Shown here: one piece after another, positions 16,985 to 26,100 of the stretch
Layout: every line of letters starts with the position of its first letter
Position numbering within the stretch: the stretch's first letter is position 1
DNA from: Halorubrum halodurans
GTDB lineage: Archaea; Halobacteriota; Halobacteria; Halobacteriales; Haloferacaceae
Reading direction: 5' to 3'
Assembly (NCBI RefSeq): GCF_002252985.1
Contig: NZ_NHPJ01000059.1
Coordinates: 29,123-93,122, forward strand
Length of the DNA: 64,000 bases
Notes under the pieces: generated by a model
Seen by the model: only the letters and a program-made list of their open reading frames with translations
Told to the model about the DNA's origin: nothing
The model's database searches: none
Translations under genes and position numbers: made by a program

Positions 16985-18439
16985 TCATTCGATACAGCAG
17001 CTCATTGTCGACGTGTCCCGTCGGAACGCCTGACAGGTGTGTTTGAACGCCTCGCTGAACGTCGGGAACGGGTGGACGGTGTCGATGATGTCGTCGACAG
17101 TCAGCCCAAACCTCACAGCCAGCGTGGCTTCCATGATCATGTCGGCGGCACGCGGCCCGACCATGTGGACGCCGACGATCTCGTCGGTCTCGTGGTGTTT
17201 GACGACCTGGACGAGGCCATCCGTGTTCTTGACTGCCTTCGCCCGCGGGACATCCGCCATCTGGATGGTCTGGCACGAACAGGTGCCGTGCTCGTCCATA
17301 TACTCGCGTTCTGTCGTCCCGACGGCTGCGACTTCCGGGCTGGTGAACACGACTGCGGGGACTGTATCGTAGTCGATGCTGACGCCCTCGTTGCCGAAGG
17401 CGTTCTTGACGGCGTGATTGCCCTCCTTGGCGGCGACCGTCTCCAGTTCGGGCTCGCCGATCACGTCGCCCGCTGCGTAGACGTCGGGATTGGTCGTCTG
17501 GAAATGCTCGTCGACGTGGATCGCGCCATCGGATTCGGTCTCGACGCTGACTGCTTCCAAGCCGATGTCCTCGCTGTTGGGCTGGACGCCTGTCGCGACG
17601 AACAACGCCTCGGCGGTGAACGCTCGTTTATCGCCCTCAATGACAGTCTCCACAGCGACGCCCTGCTGACCAGAGTCAGCACTATTGTCGGTAGCCACAC
17701 CCTGAACCTGCTGGAAGTCGTTACCGGTCATGATGTCGATCCCTTCCTCGCGGAAGGCTCGTTCCATCTCCCGGCCGAGCTGGCCTTCCATACCTGAGAG
17801 CACGTGACCGGAGCGCTGGAGAACCCTTACGTCGACGCCGACACGGTGGAGGATCTGGCCCCACTCCAGCGCGATGTACCCGCCGCCGACTATCAGAATA
17901 CTCTCGGGAAGGTCGCGCTCCTCGAGGATTGTCTCGCTCGTGTAGTAGTCGATGTCGTCGAGGCCGTCGATGGGTGGTGCCCACGGTGAACTCCCGGTCG
18001 CGACGAGAGCCTTTTCTCCAGTGATGCGCGCGCCCTCGTCGGCGCCGTCGACGACCTCGATGGTCGTGTCGTCGACGAGCCGGCCATAGCCCTCGTAGAT
18101 GTCGGTCTCGAAGCGCTCAGCGACGTCGACGTAGTTCTCCTGCCGGAACCGCTCGACGAGTTCGTTGGTGCCGTCGAGGGCGTCGGCCCAGTCGACAGTC
18201 GGCTCTTCGGGATATGTGACGGCGTCGAAGGGATTCTCCGACGCTGCAGCGCCACTCTCGGCGACGGCGAGTAGATGCTTACTCGGGACACAGCCGACGT
18301 TCACGCACGTCCCGCCGATGGGAAGGCCGGTGTTCACCATCGCCGTTGAAAGATCTCGGCGGCTCGCTTCAGTGATCGCGGCGAAGGCTGCGGCGCCACC
18401 GCCGAGAATCACGAGATCATAGTCGGACGTCTGGGCCAT
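16985..18439 (-). CDS. merA: Mercuric reductase
   Basis: 484 aa, no N-terminal HMA domain. The FAD-binding start is LVILGGGAAAFAAI; the redox-active disulfide is GGTCVNVGCVPSKHLL, the MerA form of the motif. The NADPH domain has ILIVGGGYIALEWGQ; a second FAD motif is VYAAGDVIGEPELE. The C-terminus ends in SCCIE, the vicinal cysteine pair that receives Hg(II) in MerA and is absent from lipoamide dehydrogenase. It reduces Hg(II) to volatile Hg(0). A divergent HxlR-type gene is the probable regulator. No merP or merT partner is visible. Confidence 0.92.
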   Translation of the reverse strand: MAQTSDYDLVILGGGAAAFAAITEASRRDLSTAMVNTGLPIGGTCVNVGCVPSKHLLAVAESGAAASENPFDAVTYPEEPTVDWADALDGTNELVERFRQENYVDVAERFETDIYEGYGRLVDDTTIEVVDGADEGARITGEKALVATGSSPWAPPIDGLDDIDYYTSETILEERDLPESILIVGGGYIALEWGQILHRVGVDVRVLQRSGHVLSGMEGQLGREMERAFREEGIDIMTGNDFQQVQGVATDNSADSGQQGVAVETVIEGDKRAFTAEALFVATGVQPNSEDIGLEAVSVETESDGAIHVDEHFQTTNPDVYAAGDVIGEPELETVAAKEGNHAVKNAFGNEGVSIDYDTVPAVVFTSPEVAAVGTTEREYMDEHGTCSCQTIQMADVPRAKAVKNTDGLVQVVKHHETDEIVGVHMVGPRAADMIMEATLAVRFGLTVDDIIDTVHPFPTFSEAFKHTCQAFRRDTSTMSCCIE

Positions 18440-18471
18440 CTGTGTCTATACTTTACGACGGGAAGTTCTTA

Positions 18472-18498
18472 TACTCCAGAGTCCAAAGCTATAGAGTA
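18472..18498. promoter_or_regulatory. Candidate operator between merA and the HxlR gene
   Basis: Inverted half-sites TACTC (18472-18476) and GAGTA (18494-18498) lie in the 78-bp divergent promoter region, spaced 17 nt apart, about two helical turns centre to centre. This suits a dimeric winged-helix regulator. No other support. Confidence 0.35.
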
Positions 18499-18517
18499 GG
18501 TTGGAGGCTACGAAGCT

Positions 18518-18862
18518 ATGGCAGATACTACTTCATCAGCGCCCGCGTGCGATGTCGAGGGGACGTGCTACTGTCCGCTCACAGGAGTTATCGACACGTT
18601 GAGCCGGAAATACGCGATGCAACTCGTCAGCATCATCGGCGCACACGACTCACTGCGGTTCGCGGAGATCGAGGAGCACCTCCCAACGGCGAGTACCTCG
18701 ACAATCTCGAAACGCCTCGACGAATTTGAGGAGGCAGGGATCGTCTCACGGACGCAGTATAATGAAATCCCGCCGCGTGTCGAATATGCGTTGACCGACG
18801 ATGGCGACGAGGTTCGAACGCGACTGGAGCCGTTACTCGAGTGGGCAACTGAAAACAGCTGA
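18518..18862 (+). CDS. HxlR-family regulator, probable mercury sensor
   Basis: 114 aa, the normal HxlR length. The N-terminus carries three cysteines (CDVEGTCYCPL) in the place where HxlR proteins often have a redox or metal cysteine. The winged helix follows: RKYAMQLVSIIGAHDSLRFAEIE, then STISKRLDEFEEAGIVSRTQ and ALTDDGDEV. It is divergent from merA and separated by only 78 bp, so control of merA by Hg(II) binding to the cysteines is a reasonable inference. Confidence 0.8.
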   Translation: MADTTSSAPACDVEGTCYCPLTGVIDTLSRKYAMQLVSIIGAHDSLRFAEIEEHLPTASTSTISKRLDEFEEAGIVSRTQYNEIPPRVEYALTDDGDEVRTRLEPLLEWATENS

Positions 18863-18880
18863 GCTAAGACAATTCGCGGT

Positions 18881-19027
18881 TCAGCTCATCGCGTCCTGGA
18901 ACCGCTCACGGAGCGCGTCCTCACGTTCCTCGAACTGGTCGACCTTCTCCTGTAGATCGTCGCTGACGCGCTCGATGCTCGCGAGCGCCCGCTCGCCGGC
19001 CAGCGACGCCTGCGACCCGTCGTCGAC
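18881..19027 (-). pseudogene. Remnant of the 3' end of a DUF932-type gene
   Basis: The minus strand here encodes a tail (GERALASIERVSDDLQEK, then FEEREDALRERFQDAMS and stop) nearly identical to the last 48 residues of the gene fragment at 29066. Nothing upstream continues the gene. It is a truncated copy, and together with the 29-kb copy it brackets the block of metal genes from 19.4 to 28.7 kb. Confidence 0.75.
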
Positions 19028-19415
19028 ATGGAACCCAGCCCCCTGCGAGAGAGGTCTACCTGTCCGAGCGCAACCGCCGAGCCACGTTGGCGATCCGTCA
19101 ACGAATACGAACCACCGATGTCTGCGGGTGATACGATAAACAAATCATACAGGACGAGCCTGAGGAAGGGTGGTGGTCGGATACTACCGGATACACCGTC
19201 TGATTATAGATGTGACTAACAAATTTCACATCGACCTTCGGACGATATTCTGTTCGATAGATAGCGATAGCCACATAAACGCGACATTCATACGTTACTA
19301 TGACTAACTGTCTCTTTACAATTCCACTGTTCCTATATTCATAAACTATGTACTGTGATGTCCGCTTGAGTCTGCGTGCTATCCGACTGGGGAAACGGGT
19401 CACGTCCGTCGCAAA
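19028..19415. other. AT-rich non-coding stretch
   Basis: No convincing gene. From about 19130 the sequence becomes AT-rich with several TATA-like runs (TTTACAATTCC, TATATTCATAAACTATG) just before the next ATPase gene, so its right end probably holds that promoter. The left end is the worn border of the DUF932 remnant. Confidence 0.6.
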
Positions 19416-21914
19416 ATGAGCGATAAGTGTTCCTTGTGTGGTCGATCGATTCAGTCATCCGCTTTTGAGGCTCCTGGTGAGCAGGCGTTCTGTTCGAGCG
19501 GGTGTCACGACGTGTACACGACACTCGGAGCGACCGGTTCCCATGACGACACCCAAGCCGCATCTGAGAGCGAGAGGATACAGGAAGAGGATGTGCTGCC
19601 CGATTCGGACGGTTCGCAGACGTTTCTCCGGATCGACGGGATGTACTCCGCGACGTGTGAAGCGTATCTCGAGTCGCTCGCCGAAACCCAATCGGGAGTC
19701 ATCTCCGCCGAGGCAAGTTATGTTACCGAGACGATCCGAATCGACCACGATCCGGCTACCGTTTCGAAGGAGACACTGCGTGACGCGTTGAGTACACTCG
19801 GGTACACAGCATACCTCCGTGACGACGCCTCGACAGAGGCGGATACAGCCGGCGGAACGACGCGCCGGTCGCGGGAGATGGGTGGCATTCGAAAGCGGCG
19901 AGACGATCAACTTCTGGGCATGCGGTACTCCGTTGGCTTCCTTTTCGGCGCGTTCCTGTTGGTCCCGTACGTCGCGATTCTGTATCCCGCGCAACTCGCG
20001 TCAATATTCGACTGGCAAGCGCTCGCGATATTCGAGGGCGCGTTCCGGCTGGACAGTCAGGGCGCGTTCGTGTTCCTCCGACTCTACTTCGTGATGACCG
20101 GGATCATCCTCGTCTTCACCGGGCTTCCGGTGTTGCGGGGTGCGTACATCAGTCTGAAAATGCGTCGGCCGAACACCGACCTATTGGTCGCGATCACCGC
20201 GGTGAGCGCGTATTTGTACAGTACGGCCGCCGTCATCCTCGGACAGAATGATATCTTCTACGACCTCGCGATCGTCGTGACGGCTGCGGTCACCGCGATG
20301 GTGTTCTACGAGTCGTCGATCAAACAGCGCGCACTCGACCGGCTCACCGAGCTCACGATATCGCAGGTCGAGCAGGCGCGGACGTACGACTCAGACGGAA
20401 CCACTCAGGACGTTCGCGTCGAGGACCTCGAGGCGGGTGACGTCGTCCTCGTTCGACAGGGGGAACGCGTGCCGGTCGACGGTGAACTCGTCGAAGACAG
20501 CTGTACCGTCGACGAAGCGATCGTGACCGGTGAGTCGCTTCCGGTGGTGAAACGCGCCGGCGACGACGTGATCGGGGGGTCGATCGTCACGGACGGCGCT
20601 GCGTTGGTCCGCGTCGGCCCGGACGTGACGAGTAGTATCGACCGGATAACGACCGCCGTCTGGGACTTACAGAGCGCGACGCATGGGGTCCAGCGGCACG
20701 CCGATCAACTCGCGTCGTACGCCGTGTTCCTCGTCGTCGGAGCCGCCGTCACGGTCGGCAGCGTCGGGGCGCTCGCATTCGGGATGGCCCCGCCCGACGC
20801 TGCCCTGCTCGCGCTGTTGGTCCTCCTCGCCGGCTCGCCGTGGGCGCTCGGACTCGCGACGCCGTTGTCGGTCGCGAAGAGCCTCTCCAGTGCGCTCCGG
20901 CGCGGGATCATCATCTTCGACGAAACGGTCTTTGAACGGCTCCGCGACGTCGACATCGTCGTTTTCGATAAGACGGGAACGCTCACGACCGGAGAGATGG
21001 AGGTGATCGAAGCGGACGCGCCCCCCGAGTTGCTCGACGCCGTCGCCGAACTCGAACAATGGGCGTCACACCCCGCCGCGAACGCAATTGTGACGGCCTT
21101 CGCCGACAAGGACGGGGGCGACGACACGGAGGATCAGTTGGACTCGGCAGACGACGCGGTCGGAACGGAAGGCGTCGGTCAGATACGGGAGTTCACGAAC
21201 CACCGGTCCGGTATCGAAGGCGTGATCGGCGACACGTCGTATCTCGTTGGGAACCTCGATCTGTTCGCGGAACAGGGGTGGACGGTCGACGACGACATCC
21301 GGTCGCGGATCGCCGACGCTCGGGGATTCGGTCAGTTGCCGGTCGTGATCGGTCGTGATGGGGCGGCAGAGGGGCTGATAGTCGTCGGCGACGAGCCGCG
21401 GGACGGCTGGGACGACACCGTCTCTCGGCTCGGGGAACGAGGCACGGAGGTCGTCGTCCTGACCGGCGACGACGAGGAGGCGACGGACTTCTTCAAGCGA
21501 CACGACGCCGTGACGCACGTCTTTGCGACGGTTCCGCCGGAGGGGAAGACGGTGACGATCCGGCGACTCAAATCCGACGGGCAGGTTGCGATGGTCGGTG
21601 ACGGCACCAACGACGCCCCAGCGCTCGCCGCCGCCGATCTTGGCATCTCGCTGGGCGGCGGGACGGCGTTGGCCGCCGACGCCGCCGACATTGCGATTGT
21701 CGATAACGACATCCGCTCCGTCGAAACCGCGTTCGACCTCGCGGGAGCGGCTCGCCGTCGCGTGAAACAGAACAATCTTCTCGCGTTCTCCTACAACGGT
21801 ATCGCGCTCGCGGCGTTGGCCGTCGGGTTCTTCAATCCGCTGACGGCAGCGGCCGCGGTCATTGCCAGTGGTGGGTTGCTCGCCGTAAACACTCGACGGA
21901 AACTCCTCGGGTAG
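19416..21914 (+). CDS. P1B-like ATPase lacking the CPC motif (SPW), with N-terminal TRASH-like domain
   Basis: 832 aa. Residues 1-36 hold a TRASH/YHS-like metal domain (CSLCGRSI and FCSSGC). A degenerate HMA domain follows with GMYSATC, which has lost the first metal cysteine. The ATPase core is intact: TGES, the phosphorylation site DKTGT (Asp518) and VGDGTNDAPAL. The transmembrane motif that should be CPC reads SPW (residues 474-476), leaving no cysteine ligand. It therefore should not pump Cu(I) by the standard route; a different ion, a regulatory role, or loss of transport are all possible. It is followed by a small membrane protein on the same strand. Confidence 0.8.
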   Translation: MSDKCSLCGRSIQSSAFEAPGEQAFCSSGCHDVYTTLGATGSHDDTQAASESERIQEEDVLPDSDGSQTFLRIDGMYSATCEAYLESLAETQSGVISAEASYVTETIRIDHDPATVSKETLRDALSTLGYTAYLRDDASTEADTAGGTTRRSREMGGIRKRRDDQLLGMRYSVGFLFGAFLLVPYVAILYPAQLASIFDWQALAIFEGAFRLDSQGAFVFLRLYFVMTGIILVFTGLPVLRGAYISLKMRRPNTDLLVAITAVSAYLYSTAAVILGQNDIFYDLAIVVTAAVTAMVFYESSIKQRALDRLTELTISQVEQARTYDSDGTTQDVRVEDLEAGDVVLVRQGERVPVDGELVEDSCTVDEAIVTGESLPVVKRAGDDVIGGSIVTDGAALVRVGPDVTSSIDRITTAVWDLQSATHGVQRHADQLASYAVFLVVGAAVTVGSVGALAFGMAPPDAALLALLVLLAGSPWALGLATPLSVAKSLSSALRRGIIIFDETVFERLRDVDIVVFDKTGTLTTGEMEVIEADAPPELLDAVAELEQWASHPAANAIVTAFADKDGGDDTEDQLDSADDAVGTEGVGQIREFTNHRSGIEGVIGDTSYLVGNLDLFAEQGWTVDDDIRSRIADARGFGQLPVVIGRDGAAEGLIVVGDEPRDGWDDTVSRLGERGTEVVVLTGDDEEATDFFKRHDAVTHVFATVPPEGKTVTIRRLKSDGQVAMVGDGTNDAPALAAADLGISLGGGTALAADAADIAIVDNDIRSVETAFDLAGAARRRVKQNNLLAFSYNGIALAALAVGFFNPLTAAAAVIASGGLLAVNTRRKLLG

Positions 21915-22078
21915 CGAGGTACGGTCGCCGACGGACCTCGGATCCGAATCGCCCTACTGACGTGGAAGAGTGGCCATCTATTATTCGGACGTCGTCGATC
22001 CAATCGGTGCGGTCGTCACCCGACTCCGACTCGTTTCTGTTTCTAAAGGACTATTCTTGTCTAGACACTACTACAACC

Positions 22079-22264
22079 ATGGAGCTCGACTTCGTGCGCT
22101 CGGTGGCTCCGCTCGCCGTGATCGTCGCCGTCGCAACGGTCGCGCTAACCGCCGTGATGGCACCTTCGACCGTCTTCATGATGGTTCTCCCCTCGATGAT
22201 CGCGTTCTCGGTGGTCGCGTACTTCTTCGGGATGAAACACGGCGAATTCCGCGGTAGTCCGTAG
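22079..22264 (+). CDS. Small two-span membrane protein
   Basis: 61 aa from the ATG at 22079. Two hydrophobic segments (VAPLAVIVAVATVALTAVMA and VFMMVLPSMIAFSVVAYFF) leave short charged ends, MELDFVRS and GMKHGEFRGSP. Separated from the SPW ATPase by 164 nt with a TATA-like run in between, so it may have its own promoter. No family is recognised; a small partner of the ATPase is a guess from position. Confidence 0.6.
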   Translation: MELDFVRSVAPLAVIVAVATVALTAVMAPSTVFMMVLPSMIAFSVVAYFFGMKHGEFRGSP

Positions 22265-22410
22265 CGGCCCTGTCCGGCACCGCCCCCAAACTCACAGTGT
22301 CACTCCGTCTGAAGCGTCCTCATTCGGTTACCACCCCTGGTTGTCCATACTTCGTTTTCAACAAGTCTCGATGAACGATCAGCAGCCGAGGATCGACGTG
22401 GCCGGGATGT

Positions 22411-23613
22411 TTACTCGGTGACTCCCGCACTGAGCTCAGACGCGTCCTGCCGGACGGGCGTCGGGGAGTCGATCGAATACACGAGCGTTCCGGTGAACAG
22501 TGCGATGCTCCCTAACAGGAATATCGAACTGAGCGGCGACGCCGAATCGACGAAGATCCAGTATATCGGCGCCGCGATCGTCGGGCCGGCCGCGATGACA
22601 GCGACTTGGGAGACGAGGGGGCCACAACACCCACACGTACACGCACCGACGACCGTCGCCGTCCCGGCCGTGCTCTGTGTCGCTCCCGCCTGCTGATCGA
22701 GACGCCACGAGTGAGCGACGGCGGCCGCGTTCAACCCCACGAGGACGCCGAGAAGTCCGAGCACGATGACTACACCGGGAGAGATCGCGATGAAAAACGG
22801 AACGTCGGGGAGCAGGATCTCGAGGGTGGGCCATCGCACGATCTGATACAGTACGTTCAGGACCGCCACGGTCGTCTCTTGCGGAGCGCCCTCCTCACTA
22901 AAGAAGGATAGGTATCCCGTCGTCGCCATAAAGAAGAGGCTCACCATGGCTCCGACGCTGAATCCGAACCGACGCGCCACCGGGTCCCGAAGGATCGTCG
23001 ACAGTGCCGTGCCAACGTCGTTCCAGAGAATGTAGCCGACGAGTAGTGGTGTTGCGAGGACGATCCCGTACCCGATCGGGTTGGTGTAGCCGCTGAATCC
23101 GGGCAGTAGATACGGGTACAGTATCCAGCCACCGAGCAGCATGCCGAGAGCCATGTACCGGGGACGTGTCGTCCATCGCACGAGTCCAGTGATGAAACTC
23201 GCGACCACGACCAACAGGCCGGTTCCGATCGCGAGCGGCTGATACCACGACCGCGGGAACGGCATCGATCCCGCCTGATACGTCGGATCCGGGGCCAGGC
23301 CTTCGAAGATGATCGCGCCGGCGATAGCAACACCGATGCCGACCGCAATTCCGTACAGAGCGGTTCTCGGCGAGATCCGCTTGCTTCGCTTGAGGAAGAC
23401 GAGCGCACCAACTCCGAGGGCACCGATACCAGCGATCGCCAACCCGTGCGATTGTGAGAGTGCTGACGACTCTGCGGCACCGTGAGCGGAAGCCGTCGGG
23501 ACCAGTGAAAGCAGGCCGATCCCGACCGGAACCAAGACAAACAGACGGATCAACCTCTTGCGAGAGTTTGGTTCGCCACCGTCTGTGTTCTTCTCATAAC
23601 CTCTCTGTACCAT
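22411..23613 (-). CDS. Polytopic membrane protein with a cysteine cluster
   Basis: 400 aa from the ATG at 23613. A signal-like N-terminal span is followed by an extracytoplasmic segment starting at HGAAESSALSQSHG and about nine further spans. Near residue 330 is a compact CTCGCCG cluster between spans, which looks able to bind a soft metal or a cofactor. I do not recognise the family. Its position between the SPW ATPase and the SirR operon suggests a part in metal traffic, but this is only context. Confidence 0.65.
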   Translation of the reverse strand: MVQRGYEKNTDGGEPNSRKRLIRLFVLVPVGIGLLSLVPTASAHGAAESSALSQSHGLAIAGIGALGVGALVFLKRSKRISPRTALYGIAVGIGVAIAGAIIFEGLAPDPTYQAGSMPFPRSWYQPLAIGTGLLVVVASFITGLVRWTTRPRYMALGMLLGGWILYPYLLPGFSGYTNPIGYGIVLATPLLVGYILWNDVGTALSTILRDPVARRFGFSVGAMVSLFFMATTGYLSFFSEEGAPQETTVAVLNVLYQIVRWPTLEILLPDVPFFIAISPGVVIVLGLLGVLVGLNAAAVAHSWRLDQQAGATQSTAGTATVVGACTCGCCGPLVSQVAVIAAGPTIAAPIYWIFVDSASPLSSIFLLGSIALFTGTLVYSIDSPTPVRQDASELSAGVTE

Positions 23614-23878
23614 TATCGTCGTTTTGTGACCCGTACACAACAGTCTGTCTCTTGTGCCCATCGCGAGCCCCGCTACCTACTCTCCGGGCCAGCCCTCTCG
23701 ATTACGCCTCGGAAGTGCCAACTCGACGAGGATGTGTTTGTAGGCTTCCTGTTCAATCCATTTTTTAGAGCTTTCTCTCAGTGTATATATCTCACCTGCG
23801 GGTAATGGGACACGTTCTACTATTCCCTTTCAGAAATCTGGTATATTTGGCACTTTCGCGTACAGCCAAAGTATTAAA

Positions 23879-23892
23879 TTAGGGTAGGCTAA
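23879..23892 (+). promoter_or_regulatory. DtxR/IdeR-type operator overlapping the sirR promoter
   Basis: TTAGGGTAGGCTAA is an imperfect palindrome ending three bases before the ATG, and closely matches the TTAGGTTAGGCTAA core of known DtxR/IdeR boxes. The following gene encodes such a regulator, so autoregulation by Fe(II) or Mn(II) is likely. Confidence 0.65.
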
Positions 23893-23895
23893 ATT

Positions 23896-24609
23896 ATGAC
23901 CCAAATGTCTCCGAGTCCAGTTATCGAAGACACCCTCAAAACGATCTACCATCTCCAGCAGGAAGCGGGTCCACCGGTTGGGACGTCTGCCATTGCCGAC
24001 CGGCTTGACAAGGCACAAGCAACGGTCACGAGTACGCTCGACCGTCTTGAAGACCAGGAACTGATCACACGCGAACCGTACCAGGGGTGCGAGCTCACTG
24101 ACAAGGGCCGCACTGTTGCGGTCGAAGTACTTCGGCATCACCGGCTCCTCGAAACCTATCTGGCCGACCACCTCGATTACCCGTGGGAGCAGGTCCACGA
24201 GGAAGCCGACAGACTCGAACACCACATCAGCGAGGAGTTCGAACGGCGGCTCGCCGAGACACTCGAGAATCCCCGGCGAGACCCCCACGGCGATCCGATT
24301 CCAGGTGAAGATCTAGAGCCACCGAATCAGGACCCCATGACACCCCTGTCAGCCTGTGAGGTCGGCGATCGAGTGGTCATCACTCGCGTTAGCGATCGCA
24401 ACGAGGATGATCTTGCGTACTTGGCCGATGTCGGGATCACGCCGGGCACAGCTGTTCATATTGTCGATGTCGCCCCGTTCGGCATGATTACTCTGGATGT
24501 CGACGGCACTGAGCAAGCCATTCCCGAAGAGGTTGCGACGTCGATCCGCGTGACCTCCCTGAACGACGTCGACGACTCGGTGAGCGTGGACCACCGGGGT
24601 GACGCATGA
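23896..24609 (+). CDS. sirR: DtxR/MntR-family metal-dependent repressor
   Basis: 237 aa. The N-terminal winged helix spans residues 8-65 (VGTSAIADRLDKAQATVTSTLDRL), the dimerisation domain holds metal-ligand candidates (GCELTDKG, HHRLLETYLADHL, HEEADRLEHHISEEFERRL), and a C-terminal FeoA/SH3-like domain covers residues 150-225 (PLSACEVGDRVVITRV to QAIPEEVATSIRV). It represses when loaded with Mn(II) or Fe(II). It is translationally coupled (ATGA) to a GDT1-type transporter, which favours manganese homeostasis. Confidence 0.85.
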   Translation: MTQMSPSPVIEDTLKTIYHLQQEAGPPVGTSAIADRLDKAQATVTSTLDRLEDQELITREPYQGCELTDKGRTVAVEVLRHHRLLETYLADHLDYPWEQVHEEADRLEHHISEEFERRLAETLENPRRDPHGDPIPGEDLEPPNQDPMTPLSACEVGDRVVITRVSDRNEDDLAYLADVGITPGTAVHIVDVAPFGMITLDVDGTEQAIPEEVATSIRVTSLNDVDDSVSVDHRGDA

Positions 24610-25346
24610 CGCCGTTTCTGGAGATCGTCGTAATCGCGGCCATCGCGCAGCTCACCGTCCTGCCGGGCGAGAAGGTCCAGTTCATCATCGCCGGGCTCTC
24701 GACCCGGTTCAAACCACTGGTGGTCGTCGCGGCGGCTGGGACAGCGTTCGCGGGCTGGACCGTCCTCGAGATCCTGTTCGGTCAGGCGCTCCAGCAGGCG
24801 CTCCCGGGCGTCGTCCTCGACGGGATTACGGCGGCGCTCTTCCTGCTGTTCGCGGTGTTACTCGTCCGGTCAGCCCCTGGTGGGCACAACGTCCCAGTCG
24901 AGAGCGGCACTCAAACGGATGGTGGCGTCGTCGGGACACGAATCACGGACATCAACCCGGAGTTCGAAGCGTTCGGCTACTCAATTGGCGGGCAACTGGG
25001 CGAGTTCCTCACCATCTTCGCGATGATGGCTGCCGGGGAGTTCGGCGATAAGACCCAGCTTGTCACCATCGGGCTGGCGGCACAGTACGGGGCTAGTGCT
25101 GCCATCTGGGCAGGCGAAATGTTGGTCATCATCCCGGTGAGCCTTGCGAATGCGTACTTTTTCCACACGTTCTCACACCGCTTCGACGTCCGGAAGGCCC
25201 ACTACGCCGGGGCGGCACTGTTTGGGTTCTTCGGGGTGGATACGATTTTAGGGATAGCGACCGGCCCGGAAGCGGTGTTCGGTCACAACAGCCTCTGGGA
25301 AGCGATCGTCAGCGCCGCTTCGGATGCGCTCCTCGCAGTCGTGTGA
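24606..25346 (+). CDS. GDT1/TMEM165 (UPF0016) family cation transporter
   Basis: 246 aa, ATG overlapping the sirR stop. Two three-span halves are separated by a polar loop. The second half has the family motif in full (AAGEFGDKTQL). The first half has only a variant, LPGEKVQF, so one of the two E-x-G-D-[KR]-[TS] signatures is degenerate. Family members move Mn(II) or Ca(II) in exchange for protons. Coupling to a DtxR-type regulator fits a manganese exporter switched on at high Mn. Confidence 0.8.
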   Translation: MTPFLEIVVIAAIAQLTVLPGEKVQFIIAGLSTRFKPLVVVAAAGTAFAGWTVLEILFGQALQQALPGVVLDGITAALFLLFAVLLVRSAPGGHNVPVESGTQTDGGVVGTRITDINPEFEAFGYSIGGQLGEFLTIFAMMAAGEFGDKTQLVTIGLAAQYGASAAIWAGEMLVIIPVSLANAYFFHTFSHRFDVRKAHYAGAALFGFFGVDTILGIATGPEAVFGHNSLWEAIVSAASDALLAVV

Positions 25347-25490
25347 CCACTTCTCGCTTGCCGTACTACGGTGGGACTGTTGATTCCTCATCGAAACTCA
25401 CGGCTGAGACGTATCTCATACGCTGGGATGCCAATCTTCCGGGGCAGGAACGTGCTGTTTGTGGTACGGGAACCGAATCCTATCTATCAC

Positions 25491-25897
25491 TCATCCCTTC
25501 TCGGAAAACCAGTCGAGTGCTCTCTCGCGCTCGGTACTGTCGAAATATCGCATCTCGTCGGGCGCGACCGGCCAGATCGGCCGGACGACACGCCACCAGT
25601 CGAAGAGCAGCTTCGCCCACCTCGAATTGCCGACTGCTGCGTACCGGTCGATGTCGAAGTCGGGACCGTATCGCAGATCGGGAACGACCCCGTGGAGGTG
25701 TGTGAGAAACGTCCTGAAACTCCAGTTTGGAACTTCCTCGTACACGTGGATGTGTTCGTGCTGGTCGCTTTTTTCGACGAGAAGCGAGTACAGTCTCGAT
25801 AGCCTGCTCTCGTCCCCCGCCCGACGCGAATCGCAACGAGGTTCTCGTTCGTCTCGTCTAACACCTCGAATATTCGATTGGATGCTGCGTGGGACAT
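25491..25897 (-). pseudogene. Frameshifted SpoIIAA-like/STAS-family gene
   Basis: The first frame starts at 25897 with MSHAASNRIFEVLDETNENL and is in frame to AGYRD near 25803. Sense then continues in another frame as LYSLLVEKSDQHEHIHVYEE and on through VPNWSFRTFLTHLHG to DSTERERALDWFSEKG, with stop at 25491. Adding one base between CGAGA and CTGTAC would restore about 135 residues of a typical haloarchaeal STAS-like protein. Either a recent frameshift or a base-calling error. Confidence 0.7.
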
Positions 25898-26100
25898 CGT
25901 TTGTGAGAGTGATTTATCGTCCCGACGAGGCTGGTTTCGTTGTCAGTAGGTTCGCCAAGCTCGATGTCGAAGCCGACGAAGTTGATGACGGCCACGAACG
26001 CCAACCGTCGCCTACTCCGCTCTGTACTTCGACGCTGGCCACCACTGTCGTCGTCGTGCTCGTGCGTATGGGTGACATCGTATCGAATGATGAAGGATGG

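Noticed and set aside
18886..19143. 85-codon minus-strand frame
   Set aside because: Out of frame with the DUF932 remnant that explains this DNA.
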